Below are positions 20,598 through 27,804 of a DNA stretch of 64,000 bases, in pieces. Source of the DNA: Serinicoccus chungangensis (GTDB lineage Bacteria > Actinomycetota > Actinomycetes > Actinomycetales > Dermatophilaceae); NCBI RefSeq assembly GCF_006337125.1, contig NZ_CP040887.1, positions 1,302,001-1,366,000 on the forward strand, in the 5' to 3' direction. Below the pieces are notes generated by a model. That model was not told where the DNA came from. It was given only the letters and a program-made list of their open reading frames with translations, and searched no databases. The translations under genes were made by a program, and so were the position numbers. Each line of letters starts with the position of its first letter. The first letter of the stretch is position 1.

Positions 20598-20626
20598 ACG
20601 CTAAACGGTGCGCGGCCCGACGTCAG
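20598..20626 (-). promoter_or_regulatory. sigma70-type promoter of the defence island
   Basis: Reverse-strand -35 CTGACG (20621-20626) and -10 TAGCGT (20598-20603), separated by exactly 17 bases. Transcription would start near 20591, about 25 bases before the GTG of the DUF262-DUF1524-RAMA gene, and could continue through the whole Pgl operon because gaps are small and I see no terminator. Confidence 0.6.
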
Positions 20627-20743
20627 TGTGATCTGCTTCGGCGAGTCGAACGGCGCAAAGACCAGGGCTCGGAAGGTGGACGCCGCCCGTTGTAGCAACT
20701 CGTGGCCTCTGCGCTAGAGCCCTGTGCCGCCAGGCCGACGTAA

Positions 20744-21805
20744 TCAGCGAACGTCGTCGCCCCGCAGTGCAGATCCTAAGAGGGCCGCCAGCCTCTCCTG
20801 ACTCACCGGCCGAGGGTTGGAGTCCGGGATCGCCGCTGTCGCCAGCTCGGCAGCAAGATCAACATCGTGCTCGGTGAAGCCGATCTCACCGAGCGAGCCG
20901 GGCGCACCCACCTCCCGAGCCAGGTCCCACAACCCGACGGCACCATGCGAGGCCCCGAGCGCCTCCGCGATGCGGGCCTCGGAGTCGGGGTCCGCCTCGA
21001 CGTTGTAGGCCGCGACATACGGCAGTACCACCGCATGTGTCGGGGCATGGGGCAGGTTGAACGTCCCGCCCAGGACGTGGCAGATCTTGTGGTGCATCCC
21101 GGCCCCCGCCGAGGCCAGGGCCACCCCCGAGAGATAGGTGCCGTAGAGCACCTGCTCGTGGGCGCGCACATCCGCCAGGTCAGCCCGGAGCCCGCGCAGC
21201 CCGGGGACCAGCGCGCGCATCCCCTCGCCGGCCATGGCCCGGTTGATGGGGTCGGCGCGCGGGGCCCACAGGCTGTCCACGGCGTGGGCCAGGGCGTTGA
21301 GGCCGGAGTGGACGGCGAGGTCGGTCGGCAGACCCAGGGTCAGCGTCGCGTCGTAGACCACGACCCTCGGCAGCACCCGGAGGTCGGTCCCGGTGGTCTT
21401 GCGTTCGTCCTCGGTCATTCCCCAGATGTCGGTCGCCTCCGACCCGGAGAAGGTGGTGGGCACCGCGACGACCGGCAGCCCGGTGTCCCGGGCGATGATC
21501 TTGGCGAGCCCGGTGGCCGAGCCGCCGCCGATGGCGACGACCGAGTCCGCACCCACGTCCTGGGCCAGGGAGACGGCCTCCCGGGCCCGCTCCGCCGGCA
21601 CGTGCTGGACGACCTCGCCGATATGGCCAGCGACGGCGAACTCCTCGGAGATCTGGTCCACGACCTCGGCTGCGTGACCACCTCCCACGAGCAGCGGCCG
21701 GGAGACCCCCATGTCATGCAGGGCCGTGGCGATGTTCGCCGCGGCCGCCCCGGTGCCGAAGAGCACGCGCTGCCCCAGGGTGGTGTGGTCGAACCTGATC
21801 TTCAT
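20744..21805 (-). CDS. maleylacetate reductase (iron-type alcohol dehydrogenase family)
   Basis: About 353 residues, normal for the family. It should reduce maleylacetate to 3-oxoadipate with NAD(P)H, the last committed step after hydroquinone or hydroxyquinol ring cleavage. Visible features are the nucleotide-binding VVAIGGGSATGLAKIIA, the PTTFSGSEATDIWGMT loop, and the metal-site region GLNALAHAVD and HHKICHVLGG. ATG 21805 is preceded by GGGAGAGG at good spacing; longer upstream starts in the same frame lack support and would overlap the hydrolase gene. It lies 35 bases after the hydrolase gene, same strand, in a three-gene aromatic-degradation unit. Confidence 0.88.
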   Translation of the reverse strand: MKIRFDHTTLGQRVLFGTGAAAANIATALHDMGVSRPLLVGGGHAAEVVDQISEEFAVAGHIGEVVQHVPAERAREAVSLAQDVGADSVVAIGGGSATGLAKIIARDTGLPVVAVPTTFSGSEATDIWGMTEDERKTTGTDLRVLPRVVVYDATLTLGLPTDLAVHSGLNALAHAVDSLWAPRADPINRAMAGEGMRALVPGLRGLRADLADVRAHEQVLYGTYLSGVALASAGAGMHHKICHVLGGTFNLPHAPTHAVVLPYVAAYNVEADPDSEARIAEALGASHGAVGLWDLAREVGAPGSLGEIGFTEHDVDLAAELATAAIPDSNPRPVSQERLAALLGSALRGDDVR

Positions 21806-21840
21806 ACGATCCTCTCCCTCGTCCCGCACCGGCGGCGCGG

Positions 21841-22524
21841 TCATCGCTGTGCGGTGGCGCTCACGGTATGCCGCAGCAACCGGGCGGTGAGCTCGGTCGC
21901 CGTCGCGCTGACCTCGTGCTCGGCGCCCGGCTCGACGAGCGAGGTGAGGTGGGCGCCCATACCTCGCAGCCGACCCTCGGTCTGCGCCATCCGGGTGCGG
22001 GGCACCCAGGGGTCGGCCTCGCACCCGGCCAAAAGGGCGGGCGTGCCGTCGAAGTCACCCGTGAACGACACCTCCTCGCGCTCTGTCCCGACGTAACCAC
22101 CGGTGAGGACGACAAGGCCGGCATACCTCCTGGGGTGCAGGAGTGCCCAGTGTGCGAGCAGGCAGGCTCCCTGGGAGAACCCGAGCAGCACCACCCGCTC
22201 CGGCGGCCACCCCGCGGTCGCGAGGTGACCCACGTGCTCGTCGACCGCCTCGAGCGACCAGGCGAGCCACGGGTCGTCGTCGGGTCGCTCCTCCATGAAG
22301 CCGTAGGGATACCAGCTCTGTCCGGCGGCGTCCGGCGCGAGCCACCGCAGACCCTCGACGCCCATCCTCTCGGCGAGAGCGCGCATGTCGGCGGGGGACT
22401 GGGTGCGTCCGTGCACCGCGAGCACCGCGACCGGCGCGTCCTCCTCGCCCCAGCACTCCGCGCCCGCGGCGAGGTGCGGGTTCTCGCCGGATCGCGGTGG
22501 TGCCGGGGCCGCGGAGCTGGTCAC
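21841..22524 (-). CDS. alpha/beta hydrolase, phospholipase/carboxylesterase type (MhqD-like)
   Basis: About 227 residues. The nucleophile elbow GFSQGACLLAHW (Ser), a following Asp around CEADPWVP and the late His in PGAEHEVS give the carboxylesterase-type triad. AVLAVHGRTQSPADM is the oxyanion-loop region. MhqD-type hydrolases occur beside MhqO-type dioxygenases in quinone/hydroquinone response loci and may hydrolyse ring-cleavage products; the actual substrate is not known. The GTG start overlaps the stop of the dioxygenase gene by 4 bases (GTGA), so the two are co-translated. Confidence 0.8.
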   Translation of the reverse strand: MTSSAAPAPPRSGENPHLAAGAECWGEEDAPVAVLAVHGRTQSPADMRALAERMGVEGLRWLAPDAAGQSWYPYGFMEERPDDDPWLAWSLEAVDEHVGHLATAGWPPERVVLLGFSQGACLLAHWALLHPRRYAGLVVLTGGYVGTEREEVSFTGDFDGTPALLAGCEADPWVPRTRMAQTEGRLRGMGAHLTSLVEPGAEHEVSATATELTARLLRHTVSATAQR

Positions 22525-23474
22525 ACCTCGATCGGTTCGAGCTGGCCCATGATGTGGCTGCGCTCGGACTCGAACTGGGGCGGCAGCATGAAGGCCTGGC
22601 CGAGTTCCTCGGGGGACTCGTCGCAGTCCCAGCCGCCCTCGCTGTGGGTGACGGCCAGCTCGAAGAGGGCGCCTCCGGGCATCCGGACGTAGTGGGACTT
22701 GAAGTAGGTGCGGTCTTTCAGCTCGGAGATGTCGGTGTAGCCGGCGCCCTCGATGTCGAACTTGACCTGCTCCTGGTTCTCCAGGTCGCCGAGGTTCCAG
22801 GCGAAGTGGTGGTAGGTGCCAGCGCCGAACCGCCAGGTGCCCTGGTCGTCGGTGCGGTTGCCGCGCAGCTCGACCCAGTTGCCGTGCTTGGCGTCGCCGA
22901 CCCGGAACCGGGCCAGGTCGCCCTCTTCCTCGACGTCGCCGGCGAGGAAGAACGCCTCCTGGCCGAAGTCGACCGAGCGGTCCTGGTCGTAGACGTGGAT
23001 GCCGATGCCGTGGATGCCGTGGACCGCGTGCTCGCGGGTCACCCCGTGGGCCTGGTGGCCGACGCGGGGGTCGTCGTCGCTCTCGACGAGCTGGTACTCG
23101 ATGCCGGACGGGTGCGCGAAGGCGAGCCGGCGCGCGCCGAAGACCTCGACCGAGGTGCTGTCCACCTCGTGGTCGGCGAGCCGCTTCGCCCACCAGTCGA
23201 GCGAGCCGTGGGGCACCGCGAGCAGCACCTCGCGGGCCTGGTTGGTGCCGCGGCTGCCGTAGAGGTTGGCCTGCGCCCACGGGAACGTCGTGATCACCGA
23301 GGACGGGTCGCCGTTCGCGTTGGAGTAGTACAGGTGGTAGACGGGCTTGGAGCCGTCGTAGAGCACGGTCTTCTTGATGAAGCGCAGGCCGAGGATCCTG
23401 GTGTGGAAGTCGACGTCCTCCTGGGCGCCGGCGACCGAGAGCGTGACGTGGTGGGAGCCGTTGATGTACGTCAT
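22521..23474 (-). CDS. VOC-family ring-cleaving dioxygenase (hydroquinone dioxygenase, MhqO/PcpA-like)
   Basis: About 317 residues with two vicinal-oxygen-chelate modules. MTYINGSHHVTLSVAGAQED opens the first, with SHHVTL giving a metal His. The second has YHHFAWNLGD and ALFELAVTHSEGGW, giving His and Glu ligands. The close family cleaves (substituted) hydroquinones to (acyl/halo)maleylacetate using Fe(II), which fits the maleylacetate reductase two genes downstream. ATG 23474 follows AAAGGAGA at 7-base spacing, one of the best ribosome sites in the window. The gene is divergent from the GntR regulator at 23635. Confidence 0.88.
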   Translation of the reverse strand: MTYINGSHHVTLSVAGAQEDVDFHTRILGLRFIKKTVLYDGSKPVYHLYYSNANGDPSSVITTFPWAQANLYGSRGTNQAREVLLAVPHGSLDWWAKRLADHEVDSTSVEVFGARRLAFAHPSGIEYQLVESDDDPRVGHQAHGVTREHAVHGIHGIGIHVYDQDRSVDFGQEAFFLAGDVEEEGDLARFRVGDAKHGNWVELRGNRTDDQGTWRFGAGTYHHFAWNLGDLENQEQVKFDIEGAGYTDISELKDRTYFKSHYVRMPGGALFELAVTHSEGGWDCDESPEELGQAFMLPPQFESERSHIMGQLEPIEV

Positions 23475-23551
23475 GGGCGAATCTCCTTTGATGCGCACCC
23501 AGAGCGGTGACCGACCCGATCGTCGGTCTTCGGACGCTAGCACTCGCCGTC

Positions 23552-23562
23552 TTGTCGGACAA
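23552..23562. promoter_or_regulatory. FadR-subfamily GntR operator between the hydroquinone operon and its regulator
   Basis: TTGTCGGACAA is an inverted repeat fitting the FadR-type consensus TNGTN3ACNA exactly. A second TTGTCCG half-site lies at 23584. Both sit in the 160-base divergent spacer, as expected for a repressor controlling its neighbour and itself. Confidence 0.6.
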
Positions 23563-23621
23563 TAGGTGCGAGGTATGCAGTTCTTGTCCGCTTTGTGACC
23601 ACGTCGTCCGGCGCTGGGCGC

Positions 23622-23627
23622 TAGGCT
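23622..23627 (+). promoter_or_regulatory. -10 box of a leaderless promoter for the GntR gene
   Basis: TAGGCT ends 7 bases before the ATG at 23635, so the transcript would begin at or next to the start codon. There is no Shine-Dalgarno sequence. Confidence 0.5.
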
Positions 23628-23634
23628 CAGCCGC

Positions 23635-24324
23635 ATGACTTCAGCGACGACATACCGGGAGGTCGCGACCGAGGGGGCTCCGACGTCCCGCTCGGAGCGG
23701 GTCCACCAGGAGCTGAGCCGGCAGATCCTCGACCACCAGCTGGCGCCCGGGCAGCGCCTCATCGAGCGCGAGCTCATCGACCGGTTCGAGGTCTCCCGGG
23801 CGACGGTGCGCGAGACGCTCCGCCAGCTGGCTGCCGAGGGGCTCGTCCAGATCCAACCGCGGCGCGGGGCCGTGGTGCGGGCCATCGGCAGCGACGAGGC
23901 GAGGGACCTCTACCGGTTGCGCGCCGCGATCGAGGGGCTGCTCGTCGAGACCTTCGTCGAGCGCGCCGGCGTCGCCGACGTCCAGCGGCTGCAGGAGGCC
24001 CTCGACGCGCTGGACGGCGCGGTCGAGGACGGGCTCGCGGCCTCTGAGGTGATGCGGGTCCGTGACGACTTCTACGAGGCTCTCTTCGCCGGTGCCGGGA
24101 GCTCCGTGCTGCGCGAGGAGCTGGGGGTGGTCCAGGCGCGGGTGCGGGTCCTGTGCGTCTCCAGCCTGTCCGAGTCCGGTCGCGGCGCGACGGCGGTCCG
24201 CGAGCTCCGGGCGGTGACCCAGGCGATCATCGAGTGCGACGGTCCGCGTGCAGCCGCGCTGATGCGCGAGCACCTCGCCTTCGCCGCTGCCGCCACGCTG
24301 CGGACGCTGCCGCGGGCCGACTGA
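23635..24324 (+). CDS. GntR-family regulator, FCD (FadR) subfamily
   Basis: 229 residues. The N-terminal winged helix (about residues 20-85) reads LIERELIDRFEVSRATVRE then GLVQIQPRRGAVVRAI. The all-helical FCD effector domain follows (DLYRLRAAIEGLLVETF ... MRVRDDFYEALFAGAG ... HLAFAAAATLR), with the Asp/His positions that usually bind a metal. Such regulators respond to small organic acids. It is divergent from the dioxygenase-hydrolase-maleylacetate reductase unit, with a matching operator in the spacer, so it probably represses that unit; the effector is perhaps a ring-cleavage product (inference). Confidence 0.9.
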   Translation: MTSATTYREVATEGAPTSRSERVHQELSRQILDHQLAPGQRLIERELIDRFEVSRATVRETLRQLAAEGLVQIQPRRGAVVRAIGSDEARDLYRLRAAIEGLLVETFVERAGVADVQRLQEALDALDGAVEDGLAASEVMRVRDDFYEALFAGAGSSVLREELGVVQARVRVLCVSSLSESGRGATAVRELRAVTQAIIECDGPRAAALMREHLAFAAAATLRTLPRAD

Positions 24325-24331
24325 GGTGTCG

Positions 24332-24361
24332 CGAGCGCCTGGCTGCCTGCCTCAGCGCTCG
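24332..24361. terminator. possible bidirectional hairpin terminator
   Basis: CGAGCGC (24332-24338) pairs with GCGCTCG (24355-24361) across a 16-base loop, between the convergent ends of the GntR gene and the membrane-protein gene. There is no U-tract, so this is uncertain. Confidence 0.35.
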
Positions 24362-24406
24362 ACCGTGCCGTGAGTGGGGTCCTCGCCCGCCTCAGCGCAT
24401 CTCGCC

Positions 24407-24820
24407 TCAACCCATCTCGCGGCTGTTCTCCGTGATGCCCATGTAGCGTCGTTGGGTGATGAGGAAGGCGACGTCGGCCTTTCGGGCCAGGCGATAGGTG
24501 CCGATGCACAGGACGATGATGCCGACGATGTTCATGAGTGCGGACACCACGAACCAGGCAGAAGCGTTCCCGTCGGAGTACATCGAGGCACTCATCATCC
24601 CGCGGAATCCGAGGATGAAGGGGAGAGCGGCCGCGAGGAGAAGTCCTAAGCCCCAGCCGATGAGGCCCGCGGAGGGTGCCGCAGAACCCCACTTCATACC
24701 GGCCGGGCATGGTTCGCCCGAGTCGCTGTGATGAATGGCGATGCCACCATGGGCGTCCGTCGTCTGCTCGGTTCTGCACGCATCGCAGGTTCGCGTGGTG
24801 CTGGCGGTCGGCTCGGTCAT
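24407..24820 (-). CDS. small membrane protein with N-terminal Cys motif
   Basis: About 137 residues, not recognised as a named family. The first 40 residues hold a CDAC pair and a further Cys in GEPCPAG, possibly a small metal-binding knuckle. Two membrane segments follow: LIGWGLGLLLAAALPFILGF and WFVVSALMNIVGIIVLCIG. The tail is basic (TYRLARKADVAFLITQRRY). ATG 24820 begins MTEPTASTTRTC; longer starts upstream would encode an arginine-rich extension without a ribosome site. It is convergent with the GntR regulator and lies 80 bases downstream of the DUF429-RusA gene, possibly in one transcript. Confidence 0.65.
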   Translation of the reverse strand: MTEPTASTTRTCDACRTEQTTDAHGGIAIHHSDSGEPCPAGMKWGSAAPSAGLIGWGLGLLLAAALPFILGFRGMMSASMYSDGNASAWFVVSALMNIVGIIVLCIGTYRLARKADVAFLITQRRYMGITENSREMG

Positions 24821-24900
24821 TGAGTCCCCCAAGTCATCGGTGGTGTGCGAAAACAGTAGACCAGAAGAACGGCAACGAGCACTGGCAAAACGCCACACCC

Positions 24901-26124
24901 TCAATGGAGTGTCGTCGCCCCGGAGCCTGAGCATGACATCGGCGATGAATGACCTGTCGTGCCCGACGTGTGCGCGGCTATCTCCAAGACGACGATTCGT
25001 GCTCCTGGTTGCTCGTCAGCCTCCGCCGGTCGCTTCTTGGCGACGATCTCGTCGACTCGTTCGTCGTCAGGCTGCGCGTGCCTCCACTGGCCCTCGCGCG
25101 GTCCGATGACGGGGGTGAGGGCGTCGATGGTCGGCTTGATGAGGTTGTCGAGGTCCCAGCCCGGGTGCTTGCCGTGTCTCTGGGCGGTCACGAAGTCGAC
25201 CTGCACGCTGAGCCGGCCCTGCAGAGTCGGCCGCCCGTTCATGGCCTCGGCCGCGGCCTGCTCCACCACGTCGCGCCACGCGCGTTCGCCTGCTGTGGCG
25301 AAGGTCGCGGGTTGCCCTGAGACGGAGAAGCTCACGCTCACGTGGCTGGGGTGGTGGGCATCACCGGACGCACGTGGCGCGTTGCGAGGGACACGAGGGG
25401 TCGTCGCGTGGGTGGGAGGAGGAGGAGCGACGATATACCCGGAGATGATGTCGCCATACACCTGGAGATCCTCTCGACGGTGGCGCCAGGACCACGCAAG
25501 GTAGGCGCAGAAGATGGCGTCGATCTCGTCCTCTATCCCCTCCAGGTGCATGGGTCGCGTGGCTTCGTCCGCTGCTCTCCTGAGTTGCTGCCACCGTTCA
25601 TTCTCGGCCACGTCCAGCTGGTCGAGATCCTCCATCCGGTCCAGCAGATCCAGGGTGGCCGTTCGTCTCACCTCGACGGTGCGACCACGCTTCCCCTTGT
25701 AGGGCAGGATCCGCCCCAGACGGAAGAGGCCGACCATGGCTGGGTGGGGGTAGACCTCCAAGCAGACGCCGGACCCGTTCGATCCGGGATCGGGATTCCA
25801 CCCCCTGCGGTCCGCCAACACCTGTGCCCTCGGAGGATTGAAGTACGGCTTGCTCGTGTTGCTGGCGTGACAACCGGCGTCGTAGCGCCCGAACGCCGCC
25901 GTGACCATGCGCTCGCAGGGTCGCTGTCCGTCCGGGTTGGTCACGATGAGGGGTGCGTCCACGGCAATGACCTTAGGGACGGAGGAGGTATTCGTGTCGA
26001 GCCAGGTGTCGATCTCCGTGTTGCTCCTCACGGAGGTCGACGCCGCGAGGCGGCCGTCGTCATCCAGTGCGGCGAGCCCGGTACGCGCCCGGTCGTTCCA
26101 TGCCAGGTCGATTCCCACGAACAT
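24901..26124 (-). CDS. DUF429 (RNase H-fold) - RusA-like fusion protein
   Basis: 407 residues. The N-terminal half is DUF429: MFVGIDLAWNDRARTGLAAL (RNase H-like first strand with catalytic-type Asp), IAVDAPLIVTN and the RPCER ... FGRYDAGCHASN block. After a linker at about 230-255, the C-terminal half carries the RusA Holliday-junction resolvase signature GWDLDNLIKPTIDALTPVIG near residue 323, followed by DDERVDEI. RusA uses these acidic residues to bind metal and cut four-way junctions. Two predicted nuclease folds in one chain is unusual, and I do not know a described protein with this layout. CACAAT lies 6 bases before the ATG, suggesting a leaderless transcript. It is divergent from the unknown gene at 26178. 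Confidence 0.72.
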   Translation of the reverse strand: MFVGIDLAWNDRARTGLAALDDDGRLAASTSVRSNTEIDTWLDTNTSSVPKVIAVDAPLIVTNPDGQRPCERMVTAAFGRYDAGCHASNTSKPYFNPPRAQVLADRRGWNPDPGSNGSGVCLEVYPHPAMVGLFRLGRILPYKGKRGRTVEVRRTATLDLLDRMEDLDQLDVAENERWQQLRRAADEATRPMHLEGIEDEIDAIFCAYLAWSWRHRREDLQVYGDIISGYIVAPPPPTHATTPRVPRNAPRASGDAHHPSHVSVSFSVSGQPATFATAGERAWRDVVEQAAAEAMNGRPTLQGRLSVQVDFVTAQRHGKHPGWDLDNLIKPTIDALTPVIGPREGQWRHAQPDDERVDEIVAKKRPAEADEQPGARIVVLEIAAHTSGTTGHSSPMSCSGSGATTLH

Positions 26125-26164
26125 CTGGGGATTGTGTCAAGAATGGTGGCGCCCAGACCATCGG

Positions 26165-26170
26165 TACTAT
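26165..26170 (+). promoter_or_regulatory. -10 box of a leaderless promoter
   Basis: TACTAT ends 7 bases before the ATG at 26178. This supports that ATG rather than the in-frame GTG far upstream, which lies inside the divergent gene. Confidence 0.5.
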
Positions 26171-26177
26171 CGGCCGC

Positions 26178-27419
26178 ATGGCGAGCGATGGGGCGACGGT
26201 CCAGGTATTCGAGACGCAGGATGGCCTCCTCCTCTTCGGTGACGAAGACGCACTCGTCCAGATCGAGGACCATTCCCTCACAACAGTGAAGAAGATCTCG
26301 CCGCAACAGGTGGCGCGAGTCGCCGGCTATGTCGGGGTGGCGGCAGGTGAGCTCATGGCCAACAGTGGCAGGTGGGTCAAACTCACGGCAGAGTCAGCCG
26401 AAGCCGTCAAGACGGCCGGGGGAGTGGGCAAAGTCGCCTCTGGAGTCCTGCGGGGTGACAAGGGCAAGATCCTTCAGCACCTGAAGCTCGACCCGCTGTC
26501 TGCAGGGGCCCTCGCGACACCCACCGCGCCCGCCGTTCTCGGCGGCATGGCCGCGCAGTATGCGATCGAGGCCGCCCTCGACGACATCACGGCATACCTC
26601 GAGGTCATCGACGCCAAGCTCGACAAGCTGCTCAAGCAGCGCAAGACGCAGACCCTAGGCCAGCTCGGCGGCGTGACCGCCGTCATCGACGAGGCGTCGA
26701 GCATCTACGTGAAGACCGGCACGGTGTCGTCGACCACGTGGTCGAAGGTCCAGAGCAACTCGCTCGCGCTGGCGACCATGCAGTCCGTGGCGCTCGCCGA
26801 GCTGGCGGCCCTTGCCGAGGAGGTCTCCCGGAGCGCGGGCGACGCCGACCAGGCTGCCAAGGTGCTGGGGGAGGCGGCTGAGGACACGGAGTTCTGGCTG
26901 GGCGTGCTGGCGCGGTGTATCGCGCTGCAGGACCGGCAGTACGTGCTCGAGCTCGCCAGGGTGTTCGACGAGGGTCCTGAGCAGGTCGACAGCCACCGGC
27001 AGGGCATCGAGATCGCTCGAGCCGATCGAGTCAGGCGCATCGAGCAGGCGTTGCGGGCCATCGCGGCGTCGGTGTCCGAGTCCGCTGCGCTGTCGAACCT
27101 CTCGACCGTCATCAACCCGTTGAGCGCGCCGCGGGTCGCGCGCCGCGCCGGTGCGATCACCACCCACGTCGCGACCTTCGCCGAGCACGCGGACCTGCAG
27201 GTCGCTGGTATCGAAGTGGCGTCGAAACCCTGGCGACGGGCCGCGCGCGGGCTCTTCGACGAGACTTCGAGCGCCGTCGGCGGCGCGGGTGCCAGCGCAG
27301 TCGGGAAGGCGAAGGGTGCCGGTCAGCGCGTCGGGAAGTTCCGAGACGATCGCGTGCTCCGGCGGGCGCGCAAGATCGAGGAGAAGCGTGGGCTTGGGGC
27401 AGACGACGACCGGTCCTGA
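26178..27419 (+). CDS. unknown helical protein
   Basis: About 413 residues; I do not recognise the family. The first 30 residues form short strands (VQVFETQDGLLLFGDEDALV). An alanine/glycine-rich amphipathic region follows (VARVAGYVGVAAGELMANSG). A mildly hydrophobic stretch comes next (APAVLGGMAAQYAIEAALDD), then long charged helices that could coil (EVIDAKLDKLLKQRKTQT). The C-terminus is basic (VGKFRDDRVLRRARKIEEKR). No signal peptide, catalytic motif or clear membrane span is seen. It is divergent from the DUF429-RusA gene with 53 bases between the ATGs and may be co-regulated with it. It ends at a strong hairpin. Confidence 0.6.
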   Translation: MASDGATVQVFETQDGLLLFGDEDALVQIEDHSLTTVKKISPQQVARVAGYVGVAAGELMANSGRWVKLTAESAEAVKTAGGVGKVASGVLRGDKGKILQHLKLDPLSAGALATPTAPAVLGGMAAQYAIEAALDDITAYLEVIDAKLDKLLKQRKTQTLGQLGGVTAVIDEASSIYVKTGTVSSTTWSKVQSNSLALATMQSVALAELAALAEEVSRSAGDADQAAKVLGEAAEDTEFWLGVLARCIALQDRQYVLELARVFDEGPEQVDSHRQGIEIARADRVRRIEQALRAIAASVSESAALSNLSTVINPLSAPRVARRAGAITTHVATFAEHADLQVAGIEVASKPWRRAARGLFDETSSAVGGAGASAVGKAKGAGQRVGKFRDDRVLRRARKIEEKRGLGADDDRS

Positions 27420-27437
27420 TCGCGTCGAACGAGGCAA

Positions 27438-27476
27438 GATCGGGCTCGACCGCACCCTGCGCGGCCGAGCCCGATC
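27438..27476. terminator. hairpin terminator between convergent genes, copy 1 of a repeated element
   Basis: A perfect 11-bp stem (GATCGGGCTCG with CGAGCCCGATC) encloses a 17-base loop. It lies between the stops of the 26178 gene and the small Cys-rich gene, so it can serve both. The loop sequence is identical to that of the hairpin at 27760. Confidence 0.6.
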
Positions 27477-27487
27477 GGCATATCCCT

Positions 27488-27700
27488 CTACCCGGTGTGA
27501 CAGGCGGACGCACACAAAGCGCAACCGTTGACCTGGCGGTAGTGCGTACGTGCGGCTCGCACGGCTGCCTGGCACGAGGGGTGCCAGCCGAGGTCACGGC
27601 GGTTGGCTAGGTTCGGCAGGCACCGACGCTCGACGTCCAGGTTGTGAACCTCGTGGTCCCCGTTGTCCTGGGCGTTCGTGTTGACGCAGTAGCGGCTCAT
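27488..27700 (-). CDS. small conserved Cys-rich protein, CHTG tail
   Basis: 70 residues, opening MSRYCVNTNAQDNGDHEVHN and ending NGCALCASACHTG. The N-terminal NxNAQxxGDHEVH, the central LGWHPSC and the terminal Cys cluster belong to a widespread small uncharacterised bacterial family, recognised from memory of its pattern. The Cys/His set could bind zinc. The ATG follows AAGGAGGTG at ideal spacing, so it is expected to be well translated. It stands alone between two copies of a hairpin element. The function is unknown. Confidence 0.7.
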   Translation of the reverse strand: MSRYCVNTNAQDNGDHEVHNLDVERRCLPNLANRRDLGWHPSCQAAVRAARTHYRQVNGCALCASACHTG

Positions 27701-27759
27701 CAGTCACCTCCTTCCGTATAGGTCCGGCGGACAAGTTCCGTGCGGACGTGGCGGGGACC

Positions 27760-27790
27760 GGGCTCGACCGCACCCTGCGCGGCCGAGCCC
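27760..27790. terminator. hairpin terminator, copy 2 of the repeated element
   Basis: GGGCTCG (27760-27766) and CGAGCCC (27784-27790) enclose the same 17-base loop as the hairpin at 27438. It lies 14 bases after the stop of the DUF4352 gene on the reverse strand and probably terminates it. Confidence 0.55.
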
Positions 27791-27804
27791 CATCGGCATC
27801 CCCG

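Noticed and set aside
27420..27800. CRISPR array or insertion-sequence ends around the duplicated hairpin
   Set aside because: There are only two copies about 320 bases apart, with no regular spacers, no transposase and no target duplication.
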